A model generated the notes under the pieces. The model saw nothing but the letters and a program-made list of their open reading frames with translations, was not told the origin of the DNA and ran no database searches. Below, in pieces: positions 33,221-43,690 of a stretch of DNA of 64,000 nucleotides. Positions within the stretch are counted from its first letter, which is position 1, and the number at the start of each line of letters is the position of its first letter. The translations under genes and the position numbers were made by a program. The stretch is from Favolaschia claudopus. Its lineage: Eukaryota > Basidiomycota > Agaricomycetes > Agaricales > Mycenaceae. The stretch covers positions 310,001-374,000 of the forward strand of contig JAWWNJ010000132.1 of the NCBI GenBank assembly GCA_037176885.1, read 5' to 3'.

Positions 33221-35429
33221 GTCTCGGCTATCACTGATACTCAACGCCAGTGTCCCGTTTTGGAAATTCAACCATCCGGAGCATAGAATTCACTTCTACG
33301 CACGGTGTCGACCTATCTTAAAGAATCCGTGATACCATACCACTAGTAGACCAGCTCCTCGTCTTATTTCCGCCATACTCACAGCGACGCGAATAGTCGA
33401 GCTGTCGTGATCTCGGCATGTCAATCTACAGTGGACCGAAATACTGACCGTTCAACTCTCGTTGTTCCGGAACCCTTGAAGTTGATTCGGCTTGACAAAG
33501 GAACGTTACGCTCTCTTCAATAATCCGGAGCACTAGCAAACCTTATGCAAGAGACGTGTCAGACGATCGTCGATTGAGCAGGATTGATTGAAACTAGCCC
33601 GTGATAACAAGTAGATTTCTCGTACGGCGCGCCAGATATTCGTAGTTCCAAAACGAACCATAGAGATTTTACGAGGCAGATTGGAGAAGTGAAACGAGTC
33701 TGTACATGACCCCCGAAACGAGGCCAAATTCGCAAGGTGAAAAACTTGAATGCTGACTTCAACAAGCAATTGAAACGACGTTACGAGCCGAGAGATCGAA
33801 TACGATGCCAGGATGGTAGCAGGGTGCTTGAAGACGGCGATGGTGGAGCTGAAGCAGTGCCTAGGGAATAAAAATACAGAAAGCAGGTTAAGTTGCTGCG
33901 AGGCGAATGACTGAACTTGAAGATTTTGAAAATTTCTGAGTCAAGTAGCGTGTTGCAAATTTGTAAAAAGACGGTATAGAGATGGTAATATTAATCAATT
34001 GTGATGCTCTAGAGCTTCGGAGAGCCCCATGCGACTACCCGAGAACGAGTTACCAAAGTCGTCGTGGTGGTTCGAAAACAAGAGCATCGTGTTGACAGCT
34101 GCTGATTTTGAGAGCTGAGCAGATCAATCTCTTCCTCTCTATGACCAAAAAAGTCAGCGGCTCCGCCTGGTTTCAAATTGCAATAACTTCTGGAGGCTCA
34201 CTATACGATCTAATCGGAGAATTGGATGGCCATAGCCGCTAGAGGGGTGCGCGGGAAGTGGTGCGACCATGCGTCGACTAATTTTTTGAATCTTCTCCAA
34301 GGTTAATATTCGCCTTTGTACCCAATTCTTCGGATTGAATCCCACAACTCTTAGTCGACAATGCCCCGCCTTCCCAGCATCTTCGCGCGCTGCCAAAACG
34401 ATATCAGGGATACCTCATCTCAGCAAACGAGCTCGCACCCGTCACCGACGTCCTCTAGCCTTGCAATTCCCCGCACCCTCCTTATCGACGTCGACATCGA
34501 GCTGATCTCCACTCTGGAAGTTTACGACTCTTTGTCAGCCCCCACTCAGCCCGTGTCGTCCTCCCCAAACGGCAAGAATCAACTTGAAAACCCGAACAAA
34601 AATCGACTCGGCGGCTTGTTTGGAAAGAAGCCGAGCAAGAACCAGCGGATAAAGTCATTTTCATATATGAAAGACTTACAAGTAGAGATGGGGCGCCATA
34701 CATGAGAGTCTGTAATTTAAAAACATGCCTCATATATGAGCTTAGAGCATTGACTTACTTGGACGTAGCTCCGGTTCCCGGGCTGATATTGCGCGGCGGC
34801 GTCGTCTGGGCGGGTATCGCGCGCGTGGCTGTACCCCGCCGCGCCCTGCCTAATATGGACGTTCTCCTCTACCTAGCGCGCACCTCTGTCTTGCGAGCGG
34901 TGGTTTAATGTACAGTGTGCGGTCGTCCTCCGTGATTTCTGTGCGCTTCTACCCGTAGTTTGGATCTCTAGGTGGTTGAGAACGATCGCCGTTTTGGGTG
35001 ACAGAACTTTGTTTGTCGTTATTATTATCAAACGCTTTCCTCTCCCCACCACCCGCTCCGCCACTTTCCCTGCAGCTCCCCCCTCCGTCCTACGCTCTCT
35101 GAACTAGGTAGAGCCTGTGATATGACTCTCCCTGTACTCTCCGCTTATTCTTGCTCTTCTCTAGGCTTCCTCCCGCTCCCTGAACGCGATACATATATAT
35201 TTCATATTTTCCGCAATTAATACGCTCGCAGCGCTTGCTGCCCGCTCTTCCTCGCTCGCCCCCTCAATCAAACCTTATTTATATCCTACACCCTCTCTGC
35301 CACCCTCTCCGTCGCTTTCCCTTCATTTTGGCCAGGAATGCTTGCTTACCATCCGGTGCTCCTCGCCGGCGCCTGCCATTCCTTCCACGCGCCCCTTGGC
35401 CTCCGCAGGGGTCCCGTCGGGATCTGAAT
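33221..35429. other. intergenic, ORF fragments only
   Basis: A plus-strand ATG frame at 34361-34705 (114 codons, NRLGGLFGKKPSKNQR near its end) is the best ORF but shows no known domain. It overlaps a repeat shared in inverse orientation with 41.2 kb, so it may be spurious. Confidence 0.2.
34660..34765 (+). repeat. dispersed repeat, left copy of an inverted pair
   Basis: Two TCATATATGA palindromes (34660-34669 and 34729-34738) enclose TAGAGATGGGGCGCCATACATGA-type sequence, followed by GCTTAGAG and ACTTACTTGG. The same order appears in inverse orientation at 41188-41288. Confidence 0.65.
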
Positions 35430-35890
35430 TGCTCACCGCAGCCCCAAATCTTCCTGAATGCCTCCTCGTTTCAGCAGCTCCGCCCCAAATCATTCGCTCC
35501 ACCCTTCATCCCGGGCCCCGGCTCGCGCTTCCACGCGCACCTGCAGCAGCCGTCCTCGCCTCAGCAGCTTCGCACTGGAACGCCTCGCTTCTTTCCTCAT
35601 CCCTTCCCCCGGATCGCGCCTCCACCTGCGCCTGCAGAAGCTGTCTTCGTCTCACCAGCTCCGCACCAAATGCCTCGCTTGTTGCCCCCTCCTTTCCGGC
35701 TCGCACCTTGAATGCCTCCTATTTTCTTCCCTCCCAGCTCGCGCCTCCATCCGCGCTTGCAGCAGCCTTCGTCGTCTCGCGAGCTCGGCATTGAATGGCC
35801 TTGCCTCTTCCCTCCTCCCGGCTCGCGCCTTAAATTCCTCCGTCCCGGATCGCGCCTCCGCCCGCGATAACCGCAACTCCTTTCACCCCA
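35430..35890 (+). repeat. GC-rich minisatellite, unit about 87 bp
   Basis: Blocks beginning GGMTCGCGCYTCCACCYGCG and running through CTGCAGCAGCCGTC, then CAGCTCCGCAC and TGCCTCGC, recur at about 91, 87 and 84 bp. Shortened units of about 26-39 bp lie between them. All three plus frames stay open over long distances because of composition. I do not believe any of the apparent proteins here. Confidence 0.7.
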
Positions 35891-36830
35891 ATATCCGCTT
35901 CTGAGGAGGAGTCCGAACGTCATCTCCATATACCGTCCCCCATTTCCGCCATTTCATCCAGCTTTTTTGCTCAATCCGCAGGACCCGACCCGACTGTGTA
36001 GCCTATTACCTATCTCATTGAAACTATGTACTCTTGATACACGTCCTACTCGATGCACTTATGTACTGTACATGACGCTGTAACAAAAAAAAACCTTTCC
36101 TGGACTAAAATATTGCTGCTTTTTGTGTCGAAGCGAGAGTGAAGTCCTCTGTACTCTGTATACAACTCAAAGCTCAAATTTTGGATAACAAGAGGGTTTC
36201 TAAGCACTCTAGATTTATTTACCGTTTTTTGTTTCGGACTTGCACCCATGATCTTTAGGGCCGGTCTTGTCTGTCCTTGGGTGAATCAGCTCCAACTTTT
36301 CTTTTTTCAAATGACTGCTGATATTTCGTTCGCAAAAGTAACTACAAACTTCCTACAATTTCGCCTTAACCGACACCGACTTATAGACTCTGTTGGAATT
36401 GGTGGTGGGGTTTTCATCGTCATTGCAGGGCATTAGATCTGGCACTTCGTCGTCGTCGTCGTCGTCTACAGTAGCACATTCAATGTATATTCCGTCGCTG
36501 TGGACCAGTCAGTTATTTAGGTAGAGGTATCTTAGATACTGGCACGCTTACACCAAAACATAGAGCTGAGTGGGTCGACGAAGGTCCGGAAAAAGGTCTA
36601 GGAGTAATAGGTTGATATTCCGTTCTCCCAGGTCGCGGTCCGGGACTGAGAAAGAATACGGTGAGTTCAATACTTGTGAAAAAGAACGGACGCACAGGTA
36701 GACGCCGCGGCAGGTTCACCAGTGTGGAGCATTGTGGGGGTGTTGTGGTTAAGGAAGAGTTGGGTCGGCGATGTCCGGCAGTGATCGACATCAGCACAGC
36801 CTTCTGTTTGACAGAAACTGTCAGCAAATT
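35891..36830. other. intergenic, no gene recognised
   Basis: AT-rich stretch with short frames only. A (CGT)n microsatellite is at about 36447-36464. Confidence 0.3.
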
Positions 36831-36836
36831 GCCGAC

Positions 36837-36843
36837 AAAAAAA
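36837..36843 (-). terminator. Pol III-type T7 terminator of the tRNA-like unit
   Basis: Seven consecutive A on the plus strand (T on the transcribed sense) lie about 20 nt beyond the 3' end of the tRNA-like unit, the expected place for RNA polymerase III release. Confidence 0.5.
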
Positions 36844-36863
36844 TCCAGATGCCCACAGCAGGG

Positions 36864-36938
36864 TGGCCTATGCCGGAGTCGAACCGGTGACTGCCTGCAT
36901 CCAACTGCCAGACAATGAGGTACGTTCACCCATAGACC
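36864..36938 (-). tRNA. tRNA-like gene, isotype unresolved (tRNA, pseudo-tRNA or SINE head)
   Basis: On the minus strand a 75-nt unit has a 7-bp acceptor stem (GGTCTAT with ATAGGCC, one G-U pair), discriminator A, and a T-arm ACCGG-TTCGACT-CCGGC. The T-arm contains a perfect internal B box (GGTTCGACTCC). A weak A box (TGGGTGAACGT) and a 4-bp D stem are present. The anticodon region is abnormal: TGTCT pairs with AGGCA but leaves a 13-nt loop with no T33, so no anticodon can be read with confidence. That favours a pseudo-tRNA, a tRNA with a tiny intron, or a tRNA-derived SINE head. It is followed by a T7 terminator. Confidence 0.5.
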
Positions 36939-37099
36939 CTTGATGGGGTACAGGGTATCAAGCTCAGGACATTACTACACTTTTTGTCCTTATAAAGTAG
37001 CCCTTGGGAAGTCATCGAAGTCCAATTATATTCATAAATACAACATATATGCTAGGTGGGCCAACATCGACAAAAAGCAAAGGAAAACCAGGGAATGAA

Positions 37100-38127
37100 T
37101 TACAACCTCCGTGTGCGCGAAAAAAAGCGGCTCTGGAGCCATCGCTCGCGGGCGGACGTCTCTTCGCGAATCAGCTCCCTTCGTCGCCGGGCCTCACGGG
37201 AGGAGCCCGCACACACGAAACCCTCTACAAAACATACGGCCTCGGTGAGAGATGGAGTTGAAACGATTTCAGGAAAGCGGCCTAAAGACTCTAACCGCAG
37301 ATAGTGCGCTCTAGCCCGTTCCCAGCTACCTGCCACGACTCCAAAGCTAACGTCCAGCATGCTGCCGGCGGCGAATTCGCGTGCACGTACCGCGTAGGCA
37401 ACATGATCCGATACTTCAACATCGAGATCAGGGTGAAAATCCTCGGCGGTCGCAAGAGGTTCTGCGGGCGATACGGAAGAGCATTTCCCACTGACGAGGG
37501 AGGCATCGAAAGTCGAGGAACAGTTATCTGCGAGAGAGAGACGGGGAGATGAATGACACGAGGTCGATTCCGAGCGGCCGTCGGAGGAGGTGGATGCATG
37601 ATCCAAAGCAGGGGATGCAGATGCTTGGGGAGTCGCAGACGACGAAGGCGAATACGCTGGCTGGTGGCGTCGGTCGGATGCATTGAAAGAGAGATCAGGC
37701 GCCATCTCCGACGCTAACGGAGAAGCAGCGAGTAGAGGAGTCACAGTGGACGAATGAACCGGCGATGAAGAGGACGACCGCGTCGGCGTCCGTGAAACGG
37801 GTGGGGAACGCTGTCGAGGAGGATGTGGGTGCTCCCCATTATCACAAGCAAGGTACCAAGCCATTTGTGCTTCCTCCCAGTGGCTGAACGACCTGCAGGC
37901 GGCATGAGGAATTCCGTCGCATTGCGCCACGGCGCTGCTCCTTCGTCGGTGCGGTCAATTCAGTCGAAATGTGCGATATCATAATTTACAGTAACGTACC
38001 ACGATGTGTACACGCCTGCTTTAGCGACACCTACTCCAGTAACAAGACAAAGGTAACTGCTGAGAGTCGGGTCGTCGGAGTCGCCAGCATCGGGGTAGAA
38101 AGGAACGCGACAGCGAGTTTCGGACAT
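37100..38127 (-). CDS. RNase H N-domain-like (viroplasmin-type) protein
   Basis: One intron (donor near 37995, acceptor near 37930) joins two exons. They read SSYLCLVTGVGVAKAGVYTS, then QCDGIPHAACRSFSHWEEA and MAWYLACDNGEH. This is the pattern of the small RNase HI N-terminal (viroplasmin-like) domain, which binds RNA:DNA hybrids: an aromatic strand, a GVYxSW-type turn, then a GxPxAxxxSFxxxxEA helix. The remaining 200 residues are Ser/Pro-rich followed by an Arg-rich helical tail. No RNase H catalytic D-E-D domain is present, so it would bind rather than cut. I chose ATG 38127 (MSETRC); an in-frame ATG at 38175 is the alternative. Such solo domains are common in Agaricomycetes. Confidence 0.5.
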
Positions 38128-38179
38128 GGGAAGAGGCAAGAAATCAAACGTCCAAAAAAGGAAGTTCCCAATCAAGACA

Positions 38180-39890
38180 AAGATGACTCGTTAACAACTC
38201 CAAGTCTACATGCTAGTTTGTATCCACAAGCCATCCAGTACACCGCCGCTACACCACCTCGTCAACGTTCTCATTCCGCTGCGCCAACCTCATACCAACG
38301 CCGTCCATTCTCGCCGCCGTCGCCTCCGTTTGCTTCATCATCTTCGCCACCCGACTTCGCAAGCTCCTACGATGACCAGACGACTTGGGAAGGCGGTTGA
38401 TGTCTTGGGAGAGCCTTTCCAACCTGGCTTGTCTTTTTGCTATCTTGTGCCGCGCCCCCTTCAGCAAACTGCTGCCGCGTCTCGCAAGCTCCTCGTCGAC
38501 AACGCCCTACATGCCGGCATCTGGAAACGCATTTTCACAAAATAGAGACTCGATGTCTGTACTAGACTCTCACAGACAAGCAGACGGTTGTAGACAAGGC
38601 ACAGACCGAGACGCAGGCGACAGACCACTGTAGACAATGGGTTAAGCGATAGACACTGGTCTCCGCATGGCGCATTGCCGTCACCACTTGATGCGACATC
38701 GGCAAGCTATTATATCCGTCCGCCTCGGTCTTTTCCCTCGCAAAATTTTCTCTAAGTCCCTTGCCGTCGGCCGACGTATGAATGGCTGGCAGTATAAAAG
38801 GGTGTCGCACCTTGCTGCCATTCCCTGCTCTTCCCCCCTCCCGTTTTCATCTCAACTCACAGCTGCTTCCACTTCCTCTACGAGTCCTCTCCGTGACTTT
38901 GGTATGTTTCCCGCCATCCAACTTTATCCTCGCTGACACTGGTTCCCTTCAGAAACTCATCGGATTCATCGTCGAGCCAACTGCGCAACTCATTGCCTCT
39001 CATTGCGCGCACCCGGCACTTCCTGTTATCTTATAATTCGTATTTCTCCATGTACTCAGCACACATGTATGCCCCGTATATCTAGCACTCTCTCAATTAT
39101 ATATATTTTTTCACCATTACTTTCGTGGCGCCCCATTGCTACAATCCGAAGGAAATTTCAGGCAACAAGATCCACGAAACAACGAGAACACGATATTTTG
39201 ATTGACCGGATGTAAATTACGAGACGGTCTTCTACGCTGGTCTATGTGTCTGTCGGCTAATTTTTCTCTATCGGCTAATTTATGTCTATCGTTCTGCAGG
39301 TGTCTGCCATAGAAACGGCGTGTCTGCCCCACTCTAGCACAGACAGGGGCCTTTCTGTGGGTCTGCGGTGTCTGCGGTGTCTGCCGCAGACCACTGCAGA
39401 CATCTGTCGTTTTCCAGATGGGGGGGGATGTTTTCTTTCATCGCGGACGCGTCAACCAAGGTCCGAAGATGCTCAAGGGCTTTGGCGTCACTCATGGCCT
39501 CTATGTTTGTCCGTGAGACCTCGCTTCTGATATATATGGTGGGGATACTGACCGCGTTTAACATTCAAGCTCGCAGACGGCGCACTCTTGCCTGCTACCG
39601 TCACCAGCTGCACCGTTTCCTCCACCCTAATGCTGTAGTGTCTGTTGGAGATGCTGAGGGGCATTTTGCGTTGGAAGCTGACGATAGTGGGTGGAAAAAA
39701 CAAAGGTGCGTCCGTCATATATGGTGAGCTTGAATTCTCTAACTCCGTAAATTACGCGTATCCCTTCTCCGTCTCCTCAGGAACCGGAACCCGGCATGCG
39801 TTTTCTATCAGTCTCAGTCTCATGTATCAGACCTTTCGACATTCGGGGTCTTCGTCGTCCCTATGCGCCCAATCAGAGAATCCCCGCACC
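38180..39890. other. intergenic, with clustered CAGAC/GTCTG motifs
   Basis: No convincing gene. CAGAC- and AGACA-type motifs cluster at 38558-38640, and GTCTGC-type motifs cluster at 39290-39415 in mainly the opposite orientation. CAGACCACTGYAGACA occurs in both clusters. Short frames such as minus 38249-38467 are basic and helical but unrecognised. Confidence 0.35.
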
Positions 39891-39899
39891 CACTCTCGC

Positions 39900-41040
39900 C
39901 TATTGCCCATACCCGCGTTCCCGCGCAATCGCGGCCGTCTCTACAACCGCGAGCCTCACCGGCGCTAGGCGCTCTTCCTGGCGCATCCGCCTCCTCTCTT
40001 CCGCTTCCTCCCTTGCCGCCGTCGATTCCCGCAGCTGACTCTCCAATTCCGCCCACATTTCCTCCAAGTCGGGCTGGACGCGGCGAGCCGGCGCGTTCAG
40101 CTCAAACCATCCCTTGGGATCCTCGCGAAACGCCACCTCGTCGGCCGCCCTCCACCGTTCCCGCTGCGCCCGCGCATCTCCGCAAGCACAAAGTTCGCGC
40201 GGATAGATCTCCTTCTTGCAGTCCGCGCAGTCAAATATCGGCGGCATCTTCCCGTCATCTTTCGCCATGCGCGCCTTCGATGTGGTCGGATTCGGCGGCG
40301 GCTTTGGAAGCGAACGGGTTGGCGTCGAAGACTTCACCGTTGGATGGGGCGTAAGCAATGGCCATGGGATCCCACCGGCACGGGGGAGGGGGGCTTTTGT
40401 GTAGGCTGGGTATTCGGTAAGTCCGCCGCTCACATCCTCCCAAGCTGGACATCTTACACCGTTTTGACTGTTTCAGTTCTCGGGGCATCCGTGTCGTCAG
40501 TTCTTCGTAGTTTATGATAAAGGTGTTCGTCAAGTAGTGGTATGAGTATGCGATTGTATTTTGCATCAATTTGAATTCACATATATCTATCAATCGACAT
40601 ATTGCCTTGCGCCTCACGAGTCAAAGTACATTAACATAGAAATTTTCTATCCTACACCTCATTCTCCTCCGCAACATGCGAGGGTTTCGGCGCGTTCGTT
40701 GGAGGAGGTACAATTTGAAGCGGACCCCGCCGTCGCGCCGCCGAATCTTAAAAGTGATTTCGTTAATACCACCACGAGAAAACGGTGAAGGGAAAGAACG
40801 TACGTGTCCCGCCGCGAGGGAATGTCACGTCGCGCACATCATCCACCAGTGCGGCCCAATTACTCTCACTGAACGCCTGCATCTGTCGCTCCAACTCGGC
40901 TTCGTCGACACCTTCCACATGCCAGAGGCGCTCCCAGATGTGGTTCCAACTTTCCGCGTCAAACTGGTCGACAATTGCATTGGTTTCTTCCCTTTTTCTG
41001 CTCACCTTTTCTTCCCTATAAGTTTCTTACATCTCTACTT
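39900..41040 (-). CDS. putative multi-exon gene of unknown function
   Basis: Two minus-strand stretches look coding by composition. The upstream one (40763-41005) reads VDQFDAESWNHIWERLWHVE and then NWAALVDDVRDVTFPRGGT. The downstream one (39900-40430) carries FDCADCKKEIYPRELCACGD, a possible four-cysteine zinc site, followed by a long charged helix (MWAELESQLRESTAAREEAE). GT...AG introns between them are plausible but not uniquely defined. No family is recognised. It could also be two genes. Confidence 0.3.
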
Positions 41041-41187
41041 AAACGCTGGTCAAGGTAAACACATTTTTTCCTATTTATGGTAATTTGTTGTGATATGTTT
41101 GTCCCGGAAGGGCCAACATGTTGATCAACGTCGACGATGACGTCCAGAGTGGCTCGTCGACGCCCGTGTCGAGCGCCGGAGTAAGGC

Positions 41188-41288
41188 CCAAGTAAGTACA
41201 TCCTCTAAGCTCATATATGAACCACACTTCTCATTTACCCAGTTTCATGTATGGCGCCCCATCTCTAATTACAGGCCTTCATATATGA
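41188..41288 (-). repeat. dispersed repeat, right copy of an inverted pair
   Basis: Inverse copy of 34660-34765: CCAAGTAAGT, CTCTAAGCTCATATATGA (41203-41220), TCATGTATGGCGCCCCATC and a second TCATATATGA (41279-41288). It also looks like an intron-exon boundary on the plus strand (AAG|GTAAGT-like ... TTACCCAG). Confidence 0.65.
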
Positions 41289-43690
41289 CCATGCCAAAAT
41301 GTGGTGCAAGAACGCGCTTCGGCCTTCCCGCGACAACTCGTACGGCATGCGCGACGACGAAACACATGCCACTCTTTCGAGTGGCTACGTCGTCGGCTTC
41401 GACAACACGCTCAGGCTCCTATGCGTCTCAAATGGGTGCAGCATTGCCACTTAATTCCCCGCTTCGCATGGGAAGTGCGCCGAGTACGACGAGTCTGCCA
41501 TCACTACAGACTTCGGCATCGACGCTGCATTGTCGACCGCGATGATCGCTGGTGGAGGCGGTGACCAATCGTCGGGGAAGACGGGTGAGAGTGTGGGTGG
41601 GAAGAGCAGGCGGTTCGTGTCTTGGACGCGGGGTGCGGAGGATTCTCTGACCAAAGACGCAGAACCGAACGACGGAGGTGGAGGGAACGAAGAAGACGTT
41701 GGAGGTGCCACGGGACGCCTTCAATCTTCACTCGTTTCGCCACGTCGGACCTGGGTTAACACGTCGGACCCGGTACCTCACCCTCTATATCATATTCCCA
41801 ATATACCCCAACGGTCGTCCGAGAGAGCGAGGCGGGAAGAGAGAGCGGGAGAGGCAGTCGGGGAGGATGCCGCCATTGTCTGGGGTTGGCGCGAGTGTAT
41901 CTTCTGCCACTGGTGAGTCCTCTTTCTCATTCATTCATCTTGTCTGTGCTGAGGTCGTCTCTCGACGATGTCTTTTCACTATTTCTTGTCTATGCATCAC
42001 CTTTTAACATATTAACTAACACATTCTCCTCCCAGCTACCCGCCAACGTCCCTCCTCATCTCCGCCACCCCACTCCTTCTCTCCTTCTCCATATTCTCAT
42101 CCCGCGTCTCGTCCACACCAAGAACACCACGTCCCCGCTGCCACCACCCAACTGACGTTACCTCCACCACCTCTGCCGACACCTCCGACGATTCCGACTC
42201 TGACAACGCCCCCCCTCGCGATGCTCCTCTGCGAGGGGTCCGGGTAGTCTAGTGTCGAGCTCGCGTGCAAGCCCAAAGCCTACGCTGAAACCATTAATCA
42301 ATACCGCCGCGTTGACAGCCGCGAAGCGCGGGGTGAACGTGAATAAGGAGGAGGAGGACAATCGTTTTACGGGTGTGGAGATGCTTGCGAAGGAGCGCGT
42401 CTTGACATCGCGCTCGCCTCGGAGATGACATGGATGGGGAAGAAGGCGGAGTTGATGCATTTCCCGTCGCCGCCCTCGAGTCCGGTGATGGAGATGTCAC
42501 CATCGATTTCGTCTGTGCGGCCCACAGCGGGGGAGAGAGCGACGAATGTGGAGGGCGAGGGTACGGGTGCAGCTGGGAAGATGAGGACACAGGCTCTGAG
42601 CGTCGTCATGTGGACACCAAAGTCGTTTTCACGACCGGCGATGTCTACATATCTATGTTTCCGTCTCCCCCTGCGTCGTGCCTCGGATGGGGTCGTCCTA
42701 TGCTTTGACGAGTGGCTGTCGGGGGCTGGGTAGGACGAATACGTATTTGTGGTGCGAGGTGCGATACGGTGGATGTACTGGCGATGGGAGGTAATGTGCT
42801 CGGAGCACCTTGGTCCCCTCTTCCAACCTCTTCTTGTCACCTTCGCCACCTTTCGACTCGTCTGGCCGTCCCCGTCGTCTCCACACCATTCACGACCGTC
42901 GACGTCGGGCAATGCCTGGCCGGAAGAAAGCCGCGGGTCTGCTCGCATGCATCGATCAAGCGAGCAGGGGTCGCGGGGACCTTGCATGCTTGATTTATGC
43001 TCTCCGTACCATCCATCCTCCCTTACATTGGATCTCATTGCCGCCGTTGCTTCGAAGTTTTCAAGCTTGTGCGTGCGGCTCGTCGGGTTATCGTCTCCCC
43101 CCTTCGTGTGGGGTGAGTGATGAGGAAGGAATGATAAGTTTGTTTGACGGGGAGCGTGATGCAGCAGGAGGTGGGGGTGAGCGGAGGGGGGTGAGGGAGG
43201 GAGGGGACGAATGTGATGCAGCAGGATAGGCAGCCAGGAGGAGGGGTCGGCGGCAACACTTCGAATCGGAACTCGTCGACGTTCTACATTGTTATTCTGC
43301 TTTCTTAGTGATAGTACTGACGAGAGGTAAGCTCTCAGGTGGACTACAGAGGAACTCGAGGCTCTCTCAGGGACACTTCCAGCGAGTTCTTTCAACAAGA
43401 GAGTAGATATGTCGAGGTCAGATAGTAAGTAACTTCTCATCCGGTGCGTAACCTGTCCGCGATTTGTTCGCTCGCTCAATCAACTCTTCTTGATAGCCAA
43501 ATGGGTCGTGTCCAAACTCTTCTCTAAACCTCCTTGCTTCCGTGGAATGTCTCACTCAAACTAAAAATCGATTTATTCTCTTTCAAGCAATTCGTACTTG
43601 GTATCCATCACTCTGAGTAAGGTAAGGCGATATCGGAAAAAAATCACAAATCATACACCAAGTGCTGCAAACACAACAAGCTTCTACACA
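41289..43690. other. GC-rich region with unresolved ORFs
   Basis: A plus-strand stretch after 41290 reads RDNSYGMRDDETHATLSSG and VGFDNTLRLLCVSNGC across two frames and might be an exon relic. Another near 42290-42420 reads NTAALTAAKRGVNVNKEEE and TGVEMLAKERVLTSRSP. A 370-codon minus frame covers the latter but has no conserved feature. I cannot assemble a gene. Confidence 0.25.

Noticed and set aside
32538..33286. ORFs of 100-135 codons across the 34-bp array
   Set aside because: The unit length is not a multiple of three, so any peptide would change frame each unit; the openness comes from pyrimidine richness.
35235..35904. Overlapping plus-strand ORFs of about 150 codons in all three frames
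   Set aside because: They arise from the 87-bp GC-rich minisatellite; all frames are open at once, which argues against coding.
42367..43479. 370-codon uninterrupted minus-strand ORF
   Set aside because: GC-rich, no motif, biased low-complexity composition and no introns, unlike the neighbouring genes. The opposite strand has equally plausible fragments, so it is likely a composition shadow.
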